From positions 1-64,000 of the forward strand of contig CAZSQA010000023.1 in assembly GCA_964608915.1 (NCBI GenBank): DNA of 64,000 bases. The letters are read 5' to 3'. A model generated the notes under the pieces. The model was not told the origin of the DNA. It ran no database searches and saw nothing but the letters and a program-made list of their open reading frames with translations. Source of the stretch: QWQI01 sp964608915 (lineage in GTDB: Bacteria > Planctomycetota > Planctomycetia > Isosphaerales > Isosphaeraceae). This document shows, piece by piece, positions 25,661-35,000 of the stretch. Position 1 is the stretch's first letter. Each line of letters opens with the position of its first letter. Both the position numbers and the translations under genes were made by a program.

Positions 25661-27793
25661 TCAGGGCCGAATCCGATAGATCTGCTTCCCGGGCCATGTT
25701 CCTTCCGGACGGCTCAGAACGCCGTCGCGGACCAGGCCCTCGAACAACTCACGCGTGACGAAACCGGTGAATCCATAATTGCCCGGGCTTCGATATCGCT
25801 CGATCTCGGGCCAGTCCAGGAAAAGAATCGTGACACCCAGATCCCGCAGCGCATCATGAATTTCCGACGACGATCTCCCCCGGGCGATCGATTCGATCCT
25901 CTCATGATTGAACACCGTGTTGTACAGGATCGGCCGCTCCCAGTAAAACACCGCCGCCTGGCCGACGAGGAGAGCCTTGTCCTGCCCAGTCATCGAACGA
26001 TCCAGCGCCACGCTCGCCGGATACAGTCGCTCTGGCACGCTTTTCCAGAGCCGTTCCAGGGGCGTCGTCCATTCGTTGAGCCCGGCGAGAGCCGTCGAAC
26101 AGTAAATCCAGTTCGCCGCCAGGCAAATTCCGACGAACAAGCATCGCCAGAATCTGCCGCCTGGATATCGTGCCGACACACTTGCACCGAGACCTGCCAG
26201 CAGGGCCAGAACCGGCTGAATCGGCAGCCAGAAGCGATCCAGCCGGTGCGTGAACAGCCACCAGGAAGCGAACACCCAGACAGCCAGAGTCGAGAAGATG
26301 ACCACGGTACGTCGACTTCGACCGCCCACAGCGATACAAAGCGGCGCGAAGGCCGCGAGAAGCGGAGTCTGCCAGTCGTTCCGACCCGCGACATCGCCGA
26401 CCGACCGCAGCAAGTCGTCGATATCCAAGGCCTTCCGGCCATGAGCCCGAGTCCATTTGGCATCGTCGGCAGCATCGCGGTCCATACCGCCGAACACGGA
26501 CCAGGCCAGCGGATAGACCGGGTTGCCCGTATCGACGACGTTTTTCACGAGCCACGGCCCGAAGATGAGCGCCCCGCCCAGAACGGCCCCAATAAGTGGC
26601 CTCGCGCTGCGAAAGCGACGAATCGCCATGATCGTGAACACCGCCCCGGGCACGATCACCGGCAAAATCGCCGTATATTTGCATGACATCGCCCACCCTG
26701 AAACGATGCCGACCAGAGCCCACGACTTCGTCGAACCATCGCGCCAGGCTCGTTCGGCAGCCCACATCCAGGCCGCCATGGCGGCGCATAGCGGACCTTC
26801 GACATAAGGAATCGCCGCGACGCGATACGTCCAGGGTGCGGAAAGATAAAAAATCGCGGCCCACCAGCCGGCCTCAGCGAAACCAAGCCGACGTGCGATC
26901 GCGACGAGAAACCCGGCCGTGAACAGTGCATGCGTCGCGATCAGAAGCTGACCGCATAAGGCACCGGTTTTCCAGTCGCCGGCGACGATCATGCCTGTCA
27001 GATGCAACATTTCGACGCCGAACGGCATGTTCGTGTAAATGTTGTGCTCAAGGTAGCTGATCCGGCCGTTCAGGAAATACTCTTTTGGCCCTTGCAGGTG
27101 ATATTCGATGCAGTCGAAGTCGATCGTCGGCAACATCGAAGCCAGCAGTAGAATCAAAACGAAAGGCCACGCCGGCCAGGGGATGAAAGATAAGGCGGAT
27201 TTCAGCCGCGACCGGGGCCCCGCTTCGCCAGCTTCAATGCTGCGGACCGCGTGAGATCTGACTGTTTCATAAACGAATACGATGGCGAAGCCAGCGACGA
27301 TCGCCAGCCAGAGCCCGTGCCAGGTCGCTCCGATGCGGCCCAGCAGCAGAATCATCGTACCCCACGCGGGAAACCCGATTGCGGCGGCCGCCAGAATTCT
27401 TTCGCCCGGAATCCAGTCCTCAGGCGATTTCCAGAGGATGCGAGCGACCAGGGTCCCGAGGCCAAGAATCGCGAGCAGTATGACCGAAGCGGTGACCACG
27501 ACCGGAAGCCTGTCGACCAGTCGCTCAAACCCCGCCAATTCTTCGAGCGCCTGACCAACGAGACTTTCCTGCCAGTCGAAGCCGGGGTTCAGGCCCGGCG
27601 TCGTCGAAAACAGCAGCAGCCCGCGCGTGACGGCCTGCTTCGCCCCGACTGGCGTCGCATTCGGCAGCGGCGTCGTCAGAAACCACCCGAGCCAGAGAAT
27701 CTGCAGCGCAGACACGACCGGGGTCACGAACTTCGCGGCCTGACCTTCGATCGCTGTCTCCCGAGATCCCGTGGCATTCTTCAAGTCGGCCAT
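25661..27793 (-). CDS. GT-C membrane glycosyltransferase (ArnT/PMT-like)
   Basis: A 710-residue polytopic membrane protein with roughly a dozen predicted transmembrane helices. After the second helix it has IDFDCIEYHLQGPKEYFLNG, the acidic first external loop (D/E motif) expected for polyprenyl-phosphate-dependent GT-C enzymes such as PMT, ArnT and RgtA-D. Such enzymes move a sugar from a lipid carrier to a protein, lipid A or glycan on the outer face of the membrane. It is the second gene of a four-gene run; the gap to the upstream altronate-dehydratase-like gene is 16 bp and to the next 6 bp. Confidence 0.85.
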   Translation of the reverse strand: MADLKNATGSRETAIEGQAAKFVTPVVSALQILWLGWFLTTPLPNATPVGAKQAVTRGLLLFSTTPGLNPGFDWQESLVGQALEELAGFERLVDRLPVVVTASVILLAILGLGTLVARILWKSPEDWIPGERILAAAAIGFPAWGTMILLLGRIGATWHGLWLAIVAGFAIVFVYETVRSHAVRSIEAGEAGPRSRLKSALSFIPWPAWPFVLILLLASMLPTIDFDCIEYHLQGPKEYFLNGRISYLEHNIYTNMPFGVEMLHLTGMIVAGDWKTGALCGQLLIATHALFTAGFLVAIARRLGFAEAGWWAAIFYLSAPWTYRVAAIPYVEGPLCAAMAAWMWAAERAWRDGSTKSWALVGIVSGWAMSCKYTAILPVIVPGAVFTIMAIRRFRSARPLIGAVLGGALIFGPWLVKNVVDTGNPVYPLAWSVFGGMDRDAADDAKWTRAHGRKALDIDDLLRSVGDVAGRNDWQTPLLAAFAPLCIAVGGRSRRTVVIFSTLAVWVFASWWLFTHRLDRFWLPIQPVLALLAGLGASVSARYPGGRFWRCLFVGICLAANWIYCSTALAGLNEWTTPLERLWKSVPERLYPASVALDRSMTGQDKALLVGQAAVFYWERPILYNTVFNHERIESIARGRSSSEIHDALRDLGVTILFLDWPEIERYRSPGNYGFTGFVTRELFEGLVRDGVLSRPEGTWPGKQIYRIRP

Positions 27794-27809
27794 TCGAATG
27801 TCCGCCGAA

Positions 27810-29399
27810 TCAAAGGAGTGGCCCGATCTGCCAGGGAGCGAATTCCTCTTCGCCGATGCCGGCGGCCTCGCTCTTGGTCGGCTTGCCGCTGGCCACTTCC
27901 AGAATCGTTTCGAACATGCGCTCGCCGACCGAATCGACCGATTCTCCCTCGAGAATCGTGCCGGCGTCGAAGTCCATGTCGTCGATCATTCTTTCGAACA
28001 AGGGCGTGTTCGTCGTCACTTTGATGCACGGCGTCGGACGCAGCCCGAGCACGCTGCCACGGCCCGTCGTGAACACGAGCACGTTGCAGCCGCCAGCCAC
28101 CAGGCCCGTCGTGCAGTGCGGGTCCAGGCCCGGGGTATCCATCATGATCAGCCCCGGCTTGTCGCACTTCGCGGCATAATCGACGACATCCACAAGCGCT
28201 GTGGAGCCCGCCTTCGCAGCCGCGCCCAGAGATTTTTCGAAAATGGTCGTCAGCCCGCCATTCTTGTTGCCGGGCGAGGGGTTATTGTTGATCTCGCCGC
28301 CGAACACGCCCGCATACCATTCCCACCATTTGAGCTTATCGACGAGCTTCTCGCCGACTTCGCGAGAGACCGCCCGGCGCGTCAGAAGATGCTCCGCGCC
28401 ATAGACCTCCGTCGTTTCAGCCAGCACCGCGGTGCCCCCCTGGGCCACGATCATGTCGGCGGCGACCCCCAGAGCCGGGTTCGCCGTAATTCCTGAATTG
28501 CCGTCAGACCCGCCGCATTCCAGCCCCAGAACGATTTTCGAAGCCGGCTGCTCCGTGCGGCGGCAGGCGTTCGCCTCAGGCAGCAGCTTGCGGACACCCT
28601 CAACAGCGGCCTCCACCGTCCGGGAAATGCCGCCCTGCTCCTGAATCGTCAGCATCTGGGGCCGCATGATCGTCCGGTCCTTGCCAGCCCCGGCGGGTGT
28701 GGCCGCCAGCACGACGAGGTCCTGACTTTCCACAAGGTGCGCGGGATACGTGCCTTCGCACCCCAGCCCGACGATGAGATACGCGGCGACGTTCGGGTGG
28801 GTGGCGAATCCGGCGAGGACGCGCTCCAGAACACGAAAGTCGTGCCCCTCGAACGGGAAACCGCAGCCGCCCTTGTGAGTCACCGCGAAAACGTGGTCGA
28901 CATTAGGGAAATCCTTGAGGATGCCGCTCTCGCGAATGCGGTTCGTGATCAGGCGCGACGTCGATGCCGAGCAGTTCACCGTGGAAATCACGGCGATCGC
29001 ATTCCGTGTGCCGACCCGCCCATCAGGCCGAAGATAGCCCTGAAAAGTCCGCCTGACCGGCGCGACCGGCGCGACGGGTACATCCGAGGCATACCGATAA
29101 TCACGTTCGAACAGGTCGGCCCGCACGTTGTGGACGTGAACCCATTCGCCGGGCTCGATGTCCCGCGAAGCGAAACCGATGATCTGGCCGTACTTGCGCA
29201 CCGGCGATCCCGATTCGATGTGACGGATCGCGACTTTGTGGCCAAGCGTGATCACTTCGCGCGTGGTGACGCCGCCGGCGGGCCCGGGACCGTCGAGACG
29301 AAAATTCGCGGGGAGAGGCCTGGCAGCCACCGCGACGTTGTCTTCAGGCCTGAGGACGATAACGGCAGGAGGGGCTGGGCGCTGGGTCTTGGCGTTCAT
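27810..29399 (-). CDS. UxaA-family (altronate/galactarate) dehydratase
   Basis: A 529-residue protein with both parts of the UxaA family: an N-terminal SAF domain (about residues 10-95, with the EVITLGHKVAIRHI segment) and a long C-terminal dehydratase domain with GYLRPDGRVGTRN, CSASTSRLI, VTHKGGCGF, LGCEG, and FTTGRGSVLG. The enzymes dehydrate altronate or galactarate to 2-keto-3-deoxy sugar acids with Fe2+ or Mn2+. The ATG at 29399 is chosen; the frame is open to 29519 but the extra residues are basic and poorly supported. It leads a four-gene run with three sugar-modifying genes, an unusual context for a catabolic enzyme. Confidence 0.9.
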   Translation of the reverse strand: MNAKTQRPAPPAVIVLRPEDNVAVAARPLPANFRLDGPGPAGGVTTREVITLGHKVAIRHIESGSPVRKYGQIIGFASRDIEPGEWVHVHNVRADLFERDYRYASDVPVAPVAPVRRTFQGYLRPDGRVGTRNAIAVISTVNCSASTSRLITNRIRESGILKDFPNVDHVFAVTHKGGCGFPFEGHDFRVLERVLAGFATHPNVAAYLIVGLGCEGTYPAHLVESQDLVVLAATPAGAGKDRTIMRPQMLTIQEQGGISRTVEAAVEGVRKLLPEANACRRTEQPASKIVLGLECGGSDGNSGITANPALGVAADMIVAQGGTAVLAETTEVYGAEHLLTRRAVSREVGEKLVDKLKWWEWYAGVFGGEINNNPSPGNKNGGLTTIFEKSLGAAAKAGSTALVDVVDYAAKCDKPGLIMMDTPGLDPHCTTGLVAGGCNVLVFTTGRGSVLGLRPTPCIKVTTNTPLFERMIDDMDFDAGTILEGESVDSVGERMFETILEVASGKPTKSEAAGIGEEEFAPWQIGPLL

Positions 29400-29778
29400 G
29401 AGGCGATTCGTCAGAAGCGAACGATGAATGGGCAAGGGCACGGTCTTGCCGCTGGCCGATCTTAACACGAATCGGCGGGCGGCGAAATCCGAACCGTCGC
29501 TGGGGGAAATCGGACGCAACGCGCGGCCGAAGTATCAAGACGCATGGAGAGGATTCGCAGGACCGGGCTACGGACGATCGCTGCATCGAACGAAAGCGTC
29601 GGACTCGTAGCGGAATTCGTTGAAATTCCGATCGACAGTCTGTAAGTTGGTAATCGAACCATGGCGAACGATATCGCCTGATTCCGGCAGGGATCGACGC
29701 ACGCGAACCGGAATCTCCGGTCGAAGTCCGGCTGGAAATCCGCAGCGGCGCTGGAACGGTCAGGAAAGGCTTCGTCTG
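29400..29778. other. Intergenic region between divergent uxaA-like and EIIA genes
   Basis: 379 bp. A weak promoter candidate for the plus strand is TTGAAA (29620-29625), 17-bp spacer, TAAGTT (29643-29648). No convincing gene or minus-strand promoter. Confidence 0.4.
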
Positions 29779-30258
29779 ATGAAGTTGCTCGAATTTCTGG
29801 TCCCCAAGGCGATCACCGTCGATCTCCAGGCGACCGACAAAGAGGGCGTAATCCGGGAAATCGTGGGGCGTCTGCGACAGGCAGGCGCGCTTGCCGCGAA
29901 CGATTGCGAAAGTGTCATCAAGGCGATCCTCAGTCGTGAAGAACTTGGTTCGACAGGTATCGGCAGGGGCGTAGCCGTCCCGCATACGCGGCATCCGTCC
30001 GTGGACAAACTCGTCGCCTGCATCGCCACTTCCAGAAAAGGCGTGGATTTCGCGTCGCTCGACGATCATCCGGCCTATGTCTTCTTTCTGCTGATTTCCC
30101 CTCCCAATCAGCCCGGCCCACACCTGAGGGCCCTAGACAACGCGGCCCGCTACATGCGCGACGACCAGTTCGTCGACTCGTTGCGTGCCGCCGAATCGCC
30201 GGAAGCTGTCATCTCCCTGATTCGGGATATGGACACGCAACACAGTTCCGGCTCCTGA
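29779..30258 (+). CDS. PTS EIIA (fructose/Ntr type) domain protein
   Basis: A 159-residue single-domain PTS IIA protein of the mannitol/fructose/Ntr class. The phosphorylation site is His69 in GIGRGVAVPHTRH, and the helix preceding it (VIKAILSREELGSTG) is the family signature. It lacks a fused IIB, IIC or HPr domain. In proteobacteria, PtsN takes phosphate from HPr-like NPr and regulates potassium transport and nitrogen metabolism rather than carrying sugar. The ATG at 29779 follows CAGGAAAGG. An HPr gene follows at 30389, so the two form a minimal phosphorelay; no EI, EIIB/C or HPr kinase gene is in the window. Confidence 0.9.
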   Translation: MKLLEFLVPKAITVDLQATDKEGVIREIVGRLRQAGALAANDCESVIKAILSREELGSTGIGRGVAVPHTRHPSVDKLVACIATSRKGVDFASLDDHPAYVFFLLISPPNQPGPHLRALDNAARYMRDDQFVDSLRAAESPEAVISLIRDMDTQHSSGS

Positions 30259-30388
30259 ACCGATCCGGATTCGTCCGGAATCGAGATGCCGTCCGACTTC
30301 GAACGGGCTCCATCTCCAAGACGCAGAGGCGTTTACGCGCCCGCGTCCGAAGTTCGTTTCCCAGTTCGTGCGCAAAAGGCGGGCCTCC

Positions 30389-30706
30389 ATGTCGAACACC
30401 AATACGAACGCCCAGCGCGAAGTTCGCATCAATATCGAATATGGCCTGCACTTGCGGCCGGCCGAACTCTTCGCCCGAACCGCCGCCAGGTTCCTCTCTG
30501 ACATCCAGGTCGAATACGCGGTCAGAGGCTGCCGGGTCAACGGCAAAAGCGTGCTCGATCTCCTGACGCTGGTCGCGGAATATGGTGCGGTTCTGCAGAT
30601 CCTGGCTGAGGGGCCCGACGCCGAGACAGCTGTCGATACGCTCGGCCGGCTGGTCGATTCGGACTTCCGCGGCGATGTGGCCAATCCGTCGTCGCAAGCG
30701 GTCTGA
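30389..30706 (+). CDS. HPr-family phosphocarrier protein
   Basis: A 105-residue HPr. The phospho-accepting His21 lies in GLHLRPAELF (usual form GLHARPA), and VNGKSVLDLL holds Ser54 at the position equivalent to the regulatory Ser46 of Gram-positive HPr. The tail after residue 95 is a short extension. HPr takes phosphate from enzyme I and passes it to EIIA proteins; here the adjacent EIIA suggests a regulatory rather than a sugar-transport role. The Ala-to-Leu change next to the active His is uncommon. An AAAGGCGGG ribosome site precedes the ATG. Confidence 0.92.
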   Translation: MSNTNTNAQREVRINIEYGLHLRPAELFARTAARFLSDIQVEYAVRGCRVNGKSVLDLLTLVAEYGAVLQILAEGPDAETAVDTLGRLVDSDFRGDVANPSSQAV

Positions 30707-31063
30707 AGCAGGTCCCTTCGCAAGCTCCGCAGGACTTACGAGAAAGCGCAGCCCTCGTCCGAGACAAGGTTCGGGCAAGCCTTGCTGGCCCGTATCCCGA
30801 CCCCATTCCGGACCGGCCTGGTCGGCCCTGACGCTCCGAAGGATCCGGGCCGAATTCGCTTGGCAGTGGGTCGGCAGGACAGTATACTGATTACGTCCAG
30901 TTCAGACACGTACCGATTTCGAAGCTCTGCGATGCGGCACGATATTCCCTAATCGTTCGGCTCAGGAATACGACGTCGGATAACTGGCGATCCGTGGAAT
31001 CGACTGACCGCCGAACGTCCGGTCGTTTCATAGACCCTGAGACGCATCGGTTTCCGTTGCGAT
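30707..31063. other. Intergenic region with the DUF2344/rne promoter
   Basis: 357 bp. It contains a near-consensus promoter at 30860-30888. From the predicted transcription start (about 30895) the leader would be about 170-190 nt and has no clear gene. I saw no perfect hairpin in it. Confidence 0.6.
30860..30888 (+). promoter_or_regulatory. Near-consensus sigma70 promoter for DUF2344-rne unit
   Basis: TTGGCA (5/6), a 17-bp spacer, then TATACT (5/6). It is the strongest plus-strand promoter-like sequence I found in the window. Confidence 0.65.
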
Positions 31064-31807
31064 ATGGTTCCAGCTCGTTGCATGACGATACAAGTGGCAT
31101 CCTCCGAATCTTCTCCGACCGCAAGTTCTCAGCCTCCGTTTCGTTACCGTCTCAGGTACGAGAAAACGGGCGACCTTGCATGGATCGGCCATCAGGATCT
31201 GATGCGCCAGCTTGATCGTCTGTTCCGGCGAACGGAACTCCCTGTAGCCTATTCCGAAGGTTTCAACCCACGACCGAAGGTCAATCTGGTCCAGGCTCTC
31301 GGTCTGGGAATCACGGCCTTGCGTGAGGTTCTGGAACTGGAACTCACCGAGCGAATCCCCGGAACGGAGTTGCTCGATCGACTGAATTCGAAAGTTCCGC
31401 CCGGCCTGAGATTTTTCCAGGCGGAAGACGCCCCCGGCCGTCGAGCCGCGAGAGCGTCCTCCGTCACATACCTGTTGCACACCGAACTCCCTGAAGGAAC
31501 ACGAGAAGCCATCGCGCTTCGCATGGAGGAATTGCTCGCTTCCCATACCTGGCCGATCGAGCGTCGCCGCGACCAGAGGGTCGTGAAGCTCGATCTCAGA
31601 TCCCTGATTCATTCCCTCGATTGGTCGGAGGACGGTCACGTCCGCATGTGCCTGCGCGTCACGCCTGAAGCGACCCCACGCCCCGAGGAAGTTCTCGCGG
31701 CTCTGGGGCTCGAACATCTCGGCTCGCTCGGTACGCTGATCCGGCTCGATCTGATTCTGGAGGAACCGCCTTCTACCCCCGGCCCGATGCCCGCGAACGT
31801 CGCCTGA
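31064..31807 (+). CDS. DUF2344 / TIGR03936 radical-SAM-linked protein
   Basis: A 247-residue DUF2344 protein. The domain starts with FRYRLRYEKTGDLAWIGHQDLMRQLDRLFRRTELPVAYSEGFNPRPKVNL, which is diagnostic. In other bacteria this family is fused to, or adjacent to, a radical-SAM protein (TIGR03960) and an Rne/Rng ribonuclease, and may act in rRNA or tRNA modification or processing; the exact role is unproven. Here the Rne/Rng gene follows, but no radical-SAM gene is present nearby. Two ATGs, 31064 and 31082, are possible starts and both have weak ribosome sites. Confidence 0.9.
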   Translation: MVPARCMTIQVASSESSPTASSQPPFRYRLRYEKTGDLAWIGHQDLMRQLDRLFRRTELPVAYSEGFNPRPKVNLVQALGLGITALREVLELELTERIPGTELLDRLNSKVPPGLRFFQAEDAPGRRAARASSVTYLLHTELPEGTREAIALRMEELLASHTWPIERRRDQRVVKLDLRSLIHSLDWSEDGHVRMCLRVTPEATPRPEEVLAALGLEHLGSLGTLIRLDLILEEPPSTPGPMPANVA

Positions 31808-32058
31808 AATGCGACCGGCATCGTCCGGCAACCGCAGCGATCCATGACGGTCCGAACCCACACTCCATTGCCATGCTTCCGTCGACGACCGGCGCTCTCC
31901 GCCGAGATCCCGGAATGCGATCCAGGCGATGACACCGGCTCGAACCGTTCCGTCACGAAAACACTTACGATCGAGCCTTTCCGGGACTTCCGCACGAGCG
32001 AGTTCTCGTCCGCGACCTCAGGATCGGCCCCCGGATCAAAGACAGGAACACGAATCTC

Positions 32059-35000
32059 ATGAAGAAAGAAATGTTGATCAATGTCAGGCAATCTGAGGAA
32101 TGCCGCATTGCGATCATCGAAAACGGCGTACTTGAAGAACTTTACGTCGATCGCACCAGCCACGAGACATTCTCGGGCAACATCTACAAGGGGCGGATCG
32201 TCAATCTGGAGCCTGCGATCCAGGCGGCCTTCGTCGATTTCTCGATCGGCCGGAACGGTTTTCTGCACGTCTCCGACGTCGAACCCCGCTACTATCGCAA
32301 GCATCTGGGCGACGACGTCCAGCTCGGCGGCCGCGACCGCGGCCGGGATCCTCGCCGGTTCCAGCCTGGCGAAGCTCGCGGCGTCACAGGCGGTGAGCCA
32401 TCGATAGCTGATCCTCTTGCTCCCGAACGGCCAGCCCGGGCGGAGCGGAATCCTCGCAGGGGCGATCGGCGGGGCGGCAAATCGTTCCCACGTGAATCCA
32501 TCCCGGAAACGCCTGCATTCGACGCTCAGGACGATTTCGCCGGCGGAAGCGATTTCGGCTTCTCCGATGAACTGGCGACGGAGCAAGTGGCTGACATATC
32601 CACGAACGACTTGACGACCCGTCGCGGGCCTCGCCCTGAAGGCCGCCGGGATCGCTCCAGACGCGGTTCTGGCCGGGATCGCCCCGGGCGCGGCAATCGA
32701 GAACGCTCGAGCCGGGGCCCCGAGTCGTCCGAATACCCTGCATCCGTATTCGAGGATCCCGCCGAATTCGGCGGCGGCGAACCGGCTGGTCAGCCTCCCG
32801 ATTTCGATCCTGACTTCATCGTCGATGCACGGCCCGATCCGGTTCTCGAACCGGAGATTGCGGCCATTCAGGAACGAGTCACCGAATACTCCGAACCCGC
32901 ACGACCTGCAAGCTTGCCAGAGCCGGTTTCGGCTTTCGAGCCACCTTTCGAACCCCCGCCCGCCCCGCCGGCTCGGCCTTCGTTCGTGACACGAGTCCGG
33001 CGCGCGTTCGGATCCGGGCTCGAAGACTGGGAAACACCAGAACCGCCCGCGTCTTCGAAGGTCCGGCAAGTCCTTTCGCCGATCGCCACGCCCGCTGTCA
33101 AGCCGGCCGCGCAATCGCCGCCGCCCGCCGAATCGCGAGTCGCGGAACCGGAAAAAGAAAAGGTATCCCGCACGGTCACTCGTTCCATGCCGCCGGCCTC
33201 GCCGGATTCGCCAGTCGAACCTGAGCCGCAACCCGCAGTTCAGCCACCGGCATCACGGCGCCGCGGGTTCGGCAGCGGATTGCTCGAAGATCTGGACCAC
33301 GGCAATTCGCCTGCCTCTGCGTCTCAGGCCGAACCGCAGCGGCCAGCCGGGAAACCGGCAGAGACCGATCCGGTAAGCCGCCGGAAAGCGCAGGAACCGA
33401 AAGTTCAGGCCTTCGGAGCGAGCCTTTTCGAGGAATCGACCGAAGTCGAATCGGATTACGCCGAAGATTTTTCGACCTCTTTCGTTCGTGATGAGACCGT
33501 CGAGGCCGTCGAAACGTGGCGTGACGAACCCTCGGAAGTCGCGCCACCAGAGGCAGCGGATCCTGAATTCGACACGACCGAAAGCCGATCTCGCGGCAGG
33601 GGCGGACGTCGCCGGTCCAGCCAGTCGGGGCGCGGCCGGTCACGATCGCGTCGCGGTCCTGACGACCTCGCGGCAGATGGAGAGATCTCTCCCAGATCCG
33701 TCGATCCGGAATCCGGCGGTCCTGATCCGGACTCAGATTTTCTTGAATCCGGAGAAACGAGCGGCGCACCGGGTACCGTCATCGTTTCCCCATCCGGCGT
33801 GCCTCGTGGCCGCGATGCGATTCGTGGCCGTGGCGGCAATCGCGTTTCGCGTGGTCCACGCCCGCAAGTCGCCTTCAAACCCGTCGACATCCCGATCGAA
33901 CCGGCAGAACCCGCCGAAGAAGGTTCGATATCGCACGGCGCGCCGAGCCGTTACGTTCCAAGGCTCGAACGTGAGCGATTCGGCAAGGGCAGACCAGCCC
34001 GGTCCAGCGGATACGAGGAAGGCTCGCTGGCGGAATTCACCGACTCGGAATTCGAAACGGCGGAATCAGGTTCTTCGGAAATCGATCCGGCAGGCGATCC
34101 GGGCCTGGGCGACGATCCGAGGCTCAACCCCCGCAGCCGCGACGGCAGAAGCCGCAGGCGTCGCAGACGCCGCCGACCAGGCGGGCCCGAAACCGCGGCC
34201 AGACCAGGCGAACCACGTGAAGAATCCGAGGCTTTCGAAGAACGTTCCGGGGATTCCGAATCGTGGAACGAGCTGGACTGGTCGAATAGCCCTCCCGGCG
34301 CGGCCGAAGCACTTGCCGGAACCGAACCCGAAAGCGACTTCGAAGACGAATCGCCGGCTGAGGAAGCCCCGCGTGGCCGCGGTCGCCAACGACGCCGGCC
34401 CCGGCGCGGCCGGCCAGGATCGGAAGCCACGGCATCGATGGTCGAACCGTCAGGCGACGATTCCAACGACGAGTTTCTCGAGCCATCCGGGCGCGGTTAC
34501 ACGGTCGATCCGGACGACATCGTGGAGCCGGAACTGGAAGAAGAAATTCGTCGCGAAGCCGAAGAAATCGCTGTTCTGGAAATCGAGCTGGGCATTCGGA
34601 TGCCGGGCGAAATCCGTGAATCGCCTCGATCGGGGGCAGCCCCTGGGGGTCGTTCCGCCGTCGGCGGCGGGCGTGGCTTCTTCAAGCCGCCGATTCAGGA
34701 AGTGTTTCGCCGCAATGACGAAGTCCTGGTGCAAGTCATTAAGGAAAGCCTCGGCACCAAAGGACCGACGCTTTCGACCTACATTTCCATCCCCGGCCGG
34801 TATCTCGTGCTGATGCCCGGGCTGAACCGGGTCGGCGTGTCGCGGAAAATCGCGGATGATAGCCAGCGCCGCAAACTGCGTGACCTGATGAACCAGCTCA
34901 ATCCCCCCAAGGGGCTTGGCTTCATCGTGCGAACCGCCGGCGTGGACCGCTCCAAGCGCGACCTCGCCCGCGATCTCGCTTACCTTCTGAGGCTCTGGAA

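Noticed and set aside
24341..26686. A 781-residue plus-strand frame
   Set aside because: It is antisense to the glycosyltransferase genes. The translation is Arg/His/Asp-rich with no recognisable motif, as expected for a shadow frame.
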